A DNA stretch of 12,800 bases from contig JAIVJE010000004.1 of assembly GCA_020200195.1 (NCBI GenBank), positions 1 to 12,800 on the forward strand, written 5' to 3'. Positions 6,935-12,800 of this stretch are shown piece after piece (position 1 is the first letter of the stretch; each line of letters begins with the position of its first letter). The translations under genes were made by a program, and so were the position numbers. The notes beneath the pieces are model-generated. The model did not search any database. It saw only the letters and a list, made by a program, of their open reading frames with translations, and had not been told where the DNA came from. This stretch comes from Acidobacteriota bacterium (GTDB taxonomy: Bacteria > Acidobacteriota > Vicinamibacteria > Vicinamibacterales > 2-12-FULL-66-21).

Positions 6935-8247
6935 GGCCGGCCATCCTGCGGCTCGAACCATCCGATCGTCCGCGCCGTTCTCCCGAGTCGGTTCCGCGCA
7001 ACCGCGGACACCTGCTCGACGGTGACGGCATCTATGTTCTGCTGCAGCGCGGCAAAATATCCCGGGCCAGCGACGGTGTCGAAGTAGCCGAGTTGATGCG
7101 CGATGTTGGTCACGCTGTCGGTTTCGAACACCAGACGCGCCCTCAGCTGACGGCGGGCGCGCTCGACTTCGGATGCCGTCACACCACCGTCGCGCACGCG
7201 TTCGATCGCCTCCAGCGCCGCAGCCTCGAGGGACGGCAGAGGCACTCCCTGCATTGCGGTCACGGACACCGAATAGAGAAACGGCTGCGCCGTGGGCACC
7301 AGGGCCCCGCCCACGGATGACGCGAGACCGCGCTCAACCAGCGCCGTGTACAGGCGCGCCTTCCGCTGGGGAGCAGTCCCTCTGAAACTCGCCCAGAGGT
7401 TGAGACCTTTAGCCCCGGTGAGCACAGCGTCCAGCACGAGCATGGGGAAGAAGTCGGCATCGCCTACCGCCGGGGCATGGTACGCAAGCTTCAAATATGC
7501 CGTTGTCCCAGGGCGTTCGACGATCACGCGCCGTTCACCGAGCTGCGGCGATTCGGACGTCGCAAGGCGTACCGGGTCGCTGCCGGAGGGAATGCGCCCG
7601 AAGCGTGCGTCCACACGTCCCAGCACGGCCTCCGTCTCCACATCCCCCACCACGACCAGCGTGGCGTTGTTCGGCACGTAAAAGCGGCGGTAATGCTCGA
7701 AGAGATCGTCCCGGGTCATGCTGCGGAGATCACCAATCCAGCCGATGGTAGGGTGCCGATAGGTGTGCGAGCGTAACGCGGTCGCGGTCACCTCGGTATC
7801 AAGCAACTGATCCGGATCGTTTTCCGCACCTTGCAACTCCGAGATGATCACGGTCCGCTCCGACTCGACGTCGGCCGGCTCGTACAACCCATTGGACATC
7901 CGCTCCGCTTCGATGAAGAGCATCTGGTCGAACGCATCCATGCTGGCGGTCTCGAGATAGGTCGTCTGGTCGATCCAGGTATACCCATTCCACATACCGC
8001 CGAAGCGCTCGACGATGGCCTTCATGTCGTCGCGAGGGATATTGGCGGTTCCCTTGAAATTCATGTGCTCGACCCAATGGGAGGCGCCCGTACGACCGGG
8101 CCCTTCGTCACGCGAACCCACGCGATACCAGCACCAGACCGACACGAGGGGCGCCGTATGCACCTCTTGCACGAGCACTTTCAGACCGTTGTCGAGACAC
8201 GCTTCGCGCACCACGGGGGCAGCGAGCAGGGTGTCGTAAACCGCCAT
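6931..8247 (-). CDS. M16B zinc metallopeptidase, catalytic subunit
   Basis: Zinc protease of the M16B family (processing-peptidase type), 438 residues. The inverted zinc motif HWVEH is at 57-61 (His57, Glu60, His61), within TGASHWVEHMNFKGT. The third ligand is Glu137 in ESERTVIISELQGAEN, 76 residues after His61, the family's usual spacing. WIDQTTYLET (91-100) is also characteristic. There is no signal peptide or lipobox, so it is probably cytoplasmic unless exported another way. First gene of a four-gene operon with its non-catalytic partner, a HAD hydrolase and a GNAT-like protein. Its ATG follows a perfect TATAAT by 6 bases and has no good Shine-Dalgarno, consistent with a leaderless message. 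Confidence 0.95.
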   Translation of the reverse strand: MAVYDTLLAAPVVREACLDNGLKVLVQEVHTAPLVSVWCWYRVGSRDEGPGRTGASHWVEHMNFKGTANIPRDDMKAIVERFGGMWNGYTWIDQTTYLETASMDAFDQMLFIEAERMSNGLYEPADVESERTVIISELQGAENDPDQLLDTEVTATALRSHTYRHPTIGWIGDLRSMTRDDLFEHYRRFYVPNNATLVVVGDVETEAVLGRVDARFGRIPSGSDPVRLATSESPQLGERRVIVERPGTTAYLKLAYHAPAVGDADFFPMLVLDAVLTGAKGLNLWASFRGTAPQRKARLYTALVERGLASSVGGALVPTAQPFLYSVSVTAMQGVPLPSLEAAALEAIERVRDGGVTASEVERARRQLRARLVFETDSVTNIAHQLGYFDTVAGPGYFAALQQNIDAVTVEQVSAVARNRLGRTARTIGWFEPQDGRP

Positions 8248-8253
8248 TCGTCC

Positions 8254-8259
8254 ATTATA
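8254..8259 (-). promoter_or_regulatory. TATAAT -10 box for the M16 operon
   Basis: Perfect TATAAT on the minus strand ending 6 bases before the ATG at 8247. The best -35 at 17-base spacing is only GATTTG (8282-8277). Transcription should start at or within two bases of the ATG, which implies leaderless translation. Confidence 0.6.
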
Positions 8260-8313
8260 TAAGCCACCGTTCTGCCCAAATCCCCGACGAGTGGCAGCTC
8301 GACCAGACTAAAA

Positions 8314-8345
8314 ATGGCCTGAATCCGCGTGTTTTGATGGCCTGA
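8314..8345. repeat. Pair of 9-base direct repeats
   Basis: ATGGCCTGA occurs at 8314-8322 and 8337-8345, start to start 23 bases, about two DNA turns. The second copy overlaps the -24 element of the sigma-54-like site. The pair may be an operator or chance. Confidence 0.4.
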
Positions 8346-8353
8346 GGCTTGCA
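8338..8353 (+). promoter_or_regulatory. Sigma-54-like promoter (-24/-12)
   Basis: TGGCCTGAGGCTTGCA has GG and GC separated by exactly 10 bases and fits TGGC-N2-G-N4-TTGC of the RpoN consensus; only the AC after TGGC is replaced (CT). Transcription would start about 11-13 bases on, giving a leader of roughly 70 bases before the ATG at 8435. No obvious sigma-70 promoter serves this gene. Short degenerate motif, unproven. Confidence 0.4.
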
Positions 8354-8382
8354 GGATGGTAGTGACTGTCAATCGAGGCTCA

Positions 8383-8397
8383 GGGCAGGGACTGCCC
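8383..8397 (+). other. Small hairpin in the 5' leader of the secreted-protein gene
   Basis: GGGCAG and CTGCCC flank a GGA loop, making a 6-bp GC-rich stem about 25 bases before the Shine-Dalgarno. It could stabilise the mRNA or be incidental. It is too far upstream to hide the ribosome site. Confidence 0.35.
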
Positions 8398-8421
8398 AGC
8401 CATAAACGACAACCGTGTTTT

Positions 8422-8428
8422 AGGAGGC
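8422..8428 (+). promoter_or_regulatory. Strong Shine-Dalgarno
   Basis: TAGGAGG ends 6 bases before the ATG at 8435. It is the clearest ribosome site in the window and contrasts with the absence of one at bioY, thiD, moaE and the first M16 gene. It fixes this start. Confidence 0.85.
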
Positions 8429-8434
8429 AATCAA

Positions 8435-9244
8435 ATGTTCAAGCGGACGATTCTCGCCATCGCCGTCGCGGCGCTGACGCTCCCCGGCCTTGCTCAGGCG
8501 CAGGAGAACGCCACCCTCGTGCTGCGCTCCGGCGAGCGCGTCAGCGGCCAGCTCATCGACTTTGGCGGTGTGGGGTTCACGATTAAAGTCAACGGGCAGG
8601 ACCGCCAGATTCCGACCAACGACGTCTCCGTCATCGACTTCACCAGCGGCACGATGAGCGATGCCGACTGGGCGAAGCTGAACGCCGGGGAACAGCTCGT
8701 ATGGTTGAAGAGCGGGCAGACGGTCAACGGCCAGCTGTATGACATCAGCGGCACTACGCCGCTGAAGATTATCTTCAAGACCAGCGGCGGCGACCGTGAG
8801 TTCTCCTCGGCGGAAATCGGGCGCATCGTGCTCTCGAGGCCTGCCAGCACCGCCGTACCGACGACCGGTGTGAAGGTGCCTGACGGCCAGGGCATCGTCG
8901 TGTCCGCGCAGCAGCAGTGGACGCCGACCGGGCTCACCGTACGTAAAGGCGAAGTGATTACGTTCACGACGACCGGCGACGTGCAGTTGAGTACCGACGC
9001 CAGCGATCTGGCGGGGTCGGCCGGGTCCAAGACGGGACGCAACGCGCAGTCGGCGCCCATTCCGGGCGCGCTCGCGGGTGCTCTGATCGCGCGCATCGGC
9101 AACGGCCGTCCGTTCCCGATTGGTGACCAGACCTCGGTGCCGATGCCGGAGTCAGGTCAGTTGTTCCTCGGGATCAATGACGACGATCTGAACGACAATC
9201 AGGGTGGATTCCGAGTCGACGTGAAGCGGGCGAGCCGCCGGTAA
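8435..9244 (+). CDS. Secreted protein with two SH3/LSm-like repeats and a PA-IL (LecA)-like C-terminus
   Basis: A signal peptide (MFKR, then a hydrophobic core, cleavage likely after AQA at residue 22) sends this 269-residue protein across the inner membrane. Two related beta-rich repeats follow: about 27-69 (LVLRSGERVSGQLIDF ... IPTNDVSVIDF) and 88-133 (LVWLKSGQTVNGQLYDI ... FSSAEIGRIVL). They share the pattern LxSGxxVxGQLxD and suggest small SH3/LSm-like barrels, an inference. Residues about 150-264 resemble the P. aeruginosa lectin PA-IL: GALIARIGNGRPFPIG (215-230) and LFLGINDDDLNDNQGGFRV (243-261) parallel its calcium/galactose loops. Whether it binds sugar is unknown; a match for the ligand His50 of PA-IL is not evident. 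Monocistronic: own promoter region upstream, terminator downstream. Periplasmic or extracellular. Confidence 0.85.
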   Translation: MFKRTILAIAVAALTLPGLAQAQENATLVLRSGERVSGQLIDFGGVGFTIKVNGQDRQIPTNDVSVIDFTSGTMSDADWAKLNAGEQLVWLKSGQTVNGQLYDISGTTPLKIIFKTSGGDREFSSAEIGRIVLSRPASTAVPTTGVKVPDGQGIVVSAQQQWTPTGLTVRKGEVITFTTTGDVQLSTDASDLAGSAGSKTGRNAQSAPIPGALAGALIARIGNGRPFPIGDQTSVPMPESGQLFLGINDDDLNDNQGGFRVDVKRASRR

Positions 9245-9267
9245 CCGCGCGGCATCGCGCCAGGATC

Positions 9268-9305
9268 GGGCCGGTGTCCCCTCTGGGGCGCCGGCCCTCT
9301 TTTTT
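9268..9305 (+). terminator. Rho-independent terminator
   Basis: GGGCCGG (9268-9274) pairs with CCGGCCC (9291-9297). An inner CCCC/GGGG stem (9278-9281 with 9285-9288) closes on a TCT loop. TCTTTTTT (9298-9305) follows directly. It ends the secreted-protein transcript 23 bases after the stop and separates it from ileS. Confidence 0.9.
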
Positions 9306-9309
9306 GTAC

Positions 9310-9315
9310 TAGAAT
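9310..9315 (+). promoter_or_regulatory. Possible -10 box for ileS
   Basis: TAGAAT sits 12 bases before the ileS ATG, immediately after the terminator T-run. At 17-base spacing the -35 position falls in the terminator stem and does not match. The leader would be only about 5 bases. No T-box-like leader could fit in the 83-base gap. Confidence 0.4.
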
Positions 9316-9327
9316 AACGAGATACCC

Positions 9328-12147
9328 ATGGCGGATTGGAAAGACACGTTGAATCTCCCCCGGACCGAGTTTCCGATGAAGGCGAACCTCCAGATCGCCG
9401 AACCGCAGGCGCTCGCGCGATGGGCCGAGATGGGCCTGTACGAGCGGATCCGGGAGCATCGCGCCGGTCGCCCCCGCTTCGTTCTGCACGACGGCCCTCC
9501 GTACGCCAACGGCAAGATCCACATCGGTCACGCGCTCAACAAGATCTTGAAGGATTTCGTGGTCAAGGCGCGGACGATGGAGGGCTTCGACGCGCCGTAC
9601 GTGCCGGGGTGGGACTGCCATGGATTGCCGATCGAACTGAACGTGGATCGGGAGCTTGGATCGAAGAAGCGCGAGATGAGCGTCGCCGACTTCCGGCGGG
9701 CCTGCCGCGCGTACGCCGAAAAGTTCATCGCGCTTCAGCGGGAGGATTTCCAGCGGCTTGCTGTGTTCGGCTCCTGGAACGAACCGTACCTGACGATGAA
9801 CTACAGCTATCAGGCGGCCATCGTACGGGCGCTCAGTGCATTCGTGGCCAGGGGCCTGGTCTTCAAAGGGCTGAAGCCCGTCCACTGGTGCATCCACTGT
9901 CGGACGGCGCTTGCGGAAGCGGAAGTCGAGTATACGGACCACGCGTCGCCGTCGATCTTCGTGGAGTTCCCTGTGGCGGCGGAGGCTTCGGCTGAGCTCT
10001 TCTCACGCGTTCCAGAACTCGTCGGCCGCACGGTCTCCGTCCTGATCTGGACGACGACCCCGTGGACGATCCCGTCCAATCGTGCGATCGCCTTCCATCC
10101 CGATTTCGACTATGCGGCGTTCGAGGTCGACGGGCGAGCTGTAATCATGGCCGACGCGCTGGCGTCACAGGTTGCCGCGCAAACAGGGAAAGTGCTGGGA
10201 CCCGCGGTTGCGCGGTTCAAGGGAGCGGTCCTCGATCGCGTTCGATTCCGTCATCCGTTATACGAGCGTGATTCGCTGGGCGTACTGGCCGACTACGTGA
10301 CGCTCGAACAGGGCACCGGAGCCGTCCATACCGCCCCGAGTCACGGCGCTGATGACTTCAACACCGGAGTTCGGTACGGCCTCGACCTAACGGTTCAGGT
10401 GGGGCCGAGCGGGCGCTTCACCGATGACGTCCCGCTGTTCGGCGGTCTGCGGGTGTTCGACGCCAACCCACGGATCGAGCAGGCGCTGGCCGACAGCGGG
10501 CGTCTCTGGCACCGGGAGACATTCCAGCATTCGTATCCACACTGTTGGCGGTGTCACCACCCGGTGATTTTCCTGGCAACCTGGCAATGGTTCATCCGGA
10601 TGGACGACGCGCCAGGAGCTGAACCCGGGGCGCCCACGCTCCGGTCGCGCGCACTCGAGGAGACCGCCGCTGTCGCGTGGTATCCACCGGCAGGCGGAGA
10701 CCGGCTGAAGGGCATGATCGAGAGCCGGCCGGACTGGTGTATCTCGCGCCAGCGCACGTGGGGCGTGCCCATTCCTGCCGTGACGTGCGTGAAGTGTCGT
10801 CGCATTGACCTGACGGTGGAGCTCGCACAGCGTGCCGCCGCGGTGTTCGAGGAGTACGGTGCGGACGCCTGGTACGAGCGGCCGCTGGAGGATTTCCTGC
10901 CGCCGATCTATACCTGCCCGGACTGTGGCGGTCACGAGTTCGAGCGCGAGCGCGACATCCTGGACGTCTGGTTCGACTCGGGCTCGAGCCATCAGGCCGT
11001 ACTCGAGCCACGGAGCGATCTGTCGTGGCCCGCTGACGCGTACCTCGAGGGCAGCGATCAGTTCCGCGGCTACTTTCAGAGCTCGATGTTCGTGGGCGTC
11101 GGGGTTCGCGACCATGCGCCCTACCGCCAGGTGGTCGCCCATGGCTTCGTCGTCGACGAGAACGGCCGCAAGATGTCCAAGTCGCTGGGCAATGTGATCG
11201 CGCCGCAGGGGGTCGTCGACAAAAGCGGCGCAGAGATCCTGCGCCTGTGGATCGCGATGGTCGACTACCGTGAGGACATCCGGCTCGGAAGGGAAGTGCT
11301 GGCGCGTGTGGTGGAGGCGTACCGCAAGATCCGCAACACCTGTCGGTTCCTGCTCGCCAACCTGTACGACTTCGATCCGCGCGACGCCGTCCCGACGGCG
11401 GAGATGGACGAGGTGGATCGGTACGCGCTCGCACAGTACGCGACGGCTGCCGGCGCCGTGCTCGACGCCTACCGCGACTACGATTTCCCGGCGATTGCGC
11501 ACACGCTCAATCAGTTCACCAATGTCGATTTGAGCGCGTTCTATGCCGACGTGTCCAAAGACCGGCTCTATACATTTCCCCCGGGATCGCCCGAGCGCCG
11601 TTCGGCGCAGACGGCCATGTACACGATCGCCGACGGACTGTCGCGCCTGGTGGCTCCCATCCTCCCCGTGACGGCAGATCAGATGTGGACCCATCTGCCC
11701 GGCCGCCGCGAGGATTCCGTCCATCTCGCAGAGTTCCCCGCACAATCGTCGCTCGAACGGCTGATCGATGCCGAGCTCGTGGGGCGCTGGCACGGACTCA
11801 TCGCGGTCCGAGACGAGGTGAACCGTTCCCTGGAGGTCGCGCGGCAGGAAAAGATCATCGGGAACTCGCTCGGCGCGCGCGTGAGCCTGCAGGCGTCAGG
11901 CGCGACGGCGGCGTTGCTCGCTCGGAACAGAAAGGACCTGCCGATGCTGTTCATCGTGTCGCAGGTCGAGCTCGACGAGCGGGACGGGGCTGACAGCCTC
12001 CACGTAACGGTGACCCGCGCGGAAGGGGAGAAGTGTCCCCGATGCTGGCGCACCGTCGAGGCCGTATCGACGGCTCCTGAGACCGAAGGGTTGTGCGATC
12101 GATGCCAGGAGGCCGTGGCGGGACTCGCCGACCGGATTGCCGGATGA
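9328..12147 (+). CDS. ileS: Isoleucyl-tRNA synthetase
   Basis: Class I synthetase charging tRNA-Ile in the cytoplasm; 939 residues, the normal bacterial size. HIGH is at 65-68 (PYANGKIHIGHALNK), GWDCHGLPIE at 94-103 and KMSKS at 615-619 (ENGRKMSKSLGN). The CP1 editing domain shows IWTTTPWTIPSN (240-251) and TAPSHGADDF (335-344); Asp342 is the conserved editing Asp. The C-terminal zinc finger has CPRC (903-906) and CDRC (923-926). GWDCHGLPIE separates it from ValRS and LeuRS, and the zinc finger indicates the common bacterial (type 1) form, usually pseudomonic-acid sensitive. The ATG has only a weak GAG upstream. lspA follows after 7 bases, suggesting co-transcription as in many proteobacteria. 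Confidence 0.98.
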   Translation: MADWKDTLNLPRTEFPMKANLQIAEPQALARWAEMGLYERIREHRAGRPRFVLHDGPPYANGKIHIGHALNKILKDFVVKARTMEGFDAPYVPGWDCHGLPIELNVDRELGSKKREMSVADFRRACRAYAEKFIALQREDFQRLAVFGSWNEPYLTMNYSYQAAIVRALSAFVARGLVFKGLKPVHWCIHCRTALAEAEVEYTDHASPSIFVEFPVAAEASAELFSRVPELVGRTVSVLIWTTTPWTIPSNRAIAFHPDFDYAAFEVDGRAVIMADALASQVAAQTGKVLGPAVARFKGAVLDRVRFRHPLYERDSLGVLADYVTLEQGTGAVHTAPSHGADDFNTGVRYGLDLTVQVGPSGRFTDDVPLFGGLRVFDANPRIEQALADSGRLWHRETFQHSYPHCWRCHHPVIFLATWQWFIRMDDAPGAEPGAPTLRSRALEETAAVAWYPPAGGDRLKGMIESRPDWCISRQRTWGVPIPAVTCVKCRRIDLTVELAQRAAAVFEEYGADAWYERPLEDFLPPIYTCPDCGGHEFERERDILDVWFDSGSSHQAVLEPRSDLSWPADAYLEGSDQFRGYFQSSMFVGVGVRDHAPYRQVVAHGFVVDENGRKMSKSLGNVIAPQGVVDKSGAEILRLWIAMVDYREDIRLGREVLARVVEAYRKIRNTCRFLLANLYDFDPRDAVPTAEMDEVDRYALAQYATAAGAVLDAYRDYDFPAIAHTLNQFTNVDLSAFYADVSKDRLYTFPPGSPERRSAQTAMYTIADGLSRLVAPILPVTADQMWTHLPGRREDSVHLAEFPAQSSLERLIDAELVGRWHGLIAVRDEVNRSLEVARQEKIIGNSLGARVSLQASGATAALLARNRKDLPMLFIVSQVELDERDGADSLHVTVTRAEGEKCPRCWRTVEAVSTAPETEGLCDRCQEAVAGLADRIAG

Positions 12148-12154
12148 CCGGCGC

Positions 12155-12715
12155 ATGAACGACGTTTCCCAGCACGCTCCGCCGCCGCCGGCGCCGCCCG
12201 CCCTACTCACGGCCTCGCGAACGTACGCGCGGCCCATCGAAATCGCCACGATCGTGTCCGTCGTCGGCATGGATCAGCTGACGAAGGCGATCGTCCGGAG
12301 CGCCCTGCCGCTGCATGATAGTCTCGACCTCATCCCCGGCGTCCTCGACCTCACGCACGTGCAGAACACCGGCGCGGCGTTCGGCCTCCTGAACGCCGTG
12401 GACTTTCCATACAAGCCGCTCGTGATGATCGGAATTGCGGCGATTGCCCTCGTGGCCATCGCGGCCTACGCGACCCAGCTCGGGTTCCACGAACGGCTGG
12501 CGCGAGTCGGACTTTCCCTGATTCTGGGGGGCGCCTTCGGTAACCTCATCGATCGGGCGGTGGCTGGCCACGTGGTCGACTTCGTCGATGTGTACTGGGG
12601 CACGTCCCATTTCTGGGCCTTCAACGTGGCGGATGCGGCGATAACGATCGGAGCGATCCTCGTATTGCTCGACATGATCAGGCCGGGACGACAACATGCA
12701 TCCCATTCTGTTTGA
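12155..12715 (+). CDS. lspA: Prolipoprotein signal peptidase LspA
   Basis: Inner-membrane aspartyl protease (signal peptidase II) that removes the signal peptide from diacylglyceryl-modified prolipoproteins. With the ATG at 12155 it has 186 residues. Motifs: VGMDQLTKAIV (38-48), VQNTGAAFGLLN (69-80), GGAFGNLIDR (125-134) and FWAFNVADAAI (153-163). The catalytic pair is Asp133 and Asp160. Four membrane segments are expected (about 28-45, 88-107, 117-134, 158-173). The N-terminus has an unusual proline-rich stretch (HAPPPPAPPA, 8-17), probably cytoplasmic. An in-frame TTG at 12137 would overlap ileS; the ATG with GGA 10 bases upstream is preferred. lgt overlaps its end by 20 bases. Confidence 0.96.
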   Translation: MNDVSQHAPPPPAPPALLTASRTYARPIEIATIVSVVGMDQLTKAIVRSALPLHDSLDLIPGVLDLTHVQNTGAAFGLLNAVDFPYKPLVMIGIAAIALVAIAAYATQLGFHERLARVGLSLILGGAFGNLIDRAVAGHVVDFVDVYWGTSHFWAFNVADAAITIGAILVLLDMIRPGRQHASHSV

Positions 12716-12800
12716 GATCCGCGGGTTTCCTGTCTTCACGTATGGCGTGTTGCTCGCCGCCGCGTACTTGCTGGGATTGCAGTTCGCACTGTGGCGCGCC
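12696..12800 (+). CDS. lgt: Prolipoprotein diacylglyceryl transferase Lgt (5' part only)
   Basis: First enzyme of lipoprotein maturation: it moves diacylglycerol from phosphatidylglycerol to the lipobox Cys in the inner membrane, before LspA acts. Only 35 codons are in the window. They start MHPILFEIRGFPVFTYGVLL and run into a hydrophobic segment, the classic Lgt N-terminus (MHPxLFxIGxxxIxxYGxM). The ATG lies inside the last codons of lspA, a 20-base overlap in another frame, so the pair is probably translated together. The signature and arginine sites lie beyond the window. Confidence 0.88.
   Translation, partial: MHPILFEIRGFPVFTYGVLLAAAYLLGLQFALWRA

Noticed and set aside
6935..6961. ATG at 6961 as the start of the second M16 gene
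   Set aside because: It would overlap the catalytic subunit gene by 31 bases; the GTG at 6934 gives a GTGA stop-start overlap with an AGGA upstream.
8367..8372. Perfect TTGACA on the minus strand in the 187-base intergenic gap
   Set aside because: No TATAAT-like hexamer lies 16-18 bases downstream, and it is about 108 bases from the TATAAT actually placed for the M16 gene.
10387..11793. 468-codon minus-strand frame opposite ileS
   Set aside because: Shadow of ileS codon bias; no motif, no ribosome site, while ileS is unmistakable on the other strand.
12137..12154. TTG at 12137 as the lspA start
   Set aside because: A rare start inside ileS; the in-frame ATG at 12155 is better placed.
1..12800. 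Search for CRISPR arrays, tRNA or rRNA genes, transposases, phage or defence genes
   Set aside because: No repeat-spacer pattern, cloverleaf, rRNA stretch or mobile-element motif was seen; the window reads as compact housekeeping DNA.

Overview
The window is a GC-rich, densely coding bacterial chromosome segment. The genes are mostly housekeeping, packed head to tail with short overlaps. The mix includes a catalytic and a non-catalytic M16B peptidase subunit in tandem, a secreted PA-IL (LecA)-like protein, and an ileS-lspA-lgt string. It suggests a Gram-negative soil or sediment bacterium, possibly Acidobacteriota (Vicinamibacteria-like). That placement is inference from gene content and composition; no rRNA marker gene is present.

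Layout. (1) 1-366, minus: 5' part of bioY, the biotin-uptake S component, divergent from what follows. (2) 385-4099, plus: a tightly packed run thiD (truncated)-moaE-moaD-prfA-prmC-HIT, with junctions between an 11-base overlap and a 3-base gap. It covers a thiamine kinase remnant, both molybdopterin synthase subunits, release factor 1, the methylase that modifies RF1, and a HIT hydrolase. (3) 8247-4130, minus: M16B catalytic subunit, M16B non-catalytic partner, HAD hydrolase, GNAT-like protein. Each start touches or nearly touches the previous stop, so this looks like one operon; it converges on the HIT gene across a short gap holding a perfect 18-base palindrome. (4) 8248-8434: 187-base regulatory gap between divergent genes, with a TATAAT box for the M16 operon and a sigma-54-like element plus strong Shine-Dalgarno for the secreted protein. 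(5) 8435-9244, plus: secreted protein with two internal repeats and a PA-IL-like C-terminus, followed by a strong terminator. (6) 9328-12800, plus: ileS-lspA-lgt, with lgt cut by the window end. No non-coding stretch exceeds 300 bases.

How the genes work together: MoaE and MoaD form molybdopterin synthase; PrmC methylates the GGQ glutamine of RF1, encoded just upstream; the two M16 proteins probably form a heterodimeric zinc protease; Lgt and LspA are the first two enzymes of lipoprotein maturation. I found no clearly new multi-gene system. The points most worth checking are the ThiD chain that stops exactly where its HGTGC motif should begin, a MoaD with residues after its C-terminal diglycine, and -10 boxes so close to several start codons that leaderless mRNAs are implied.
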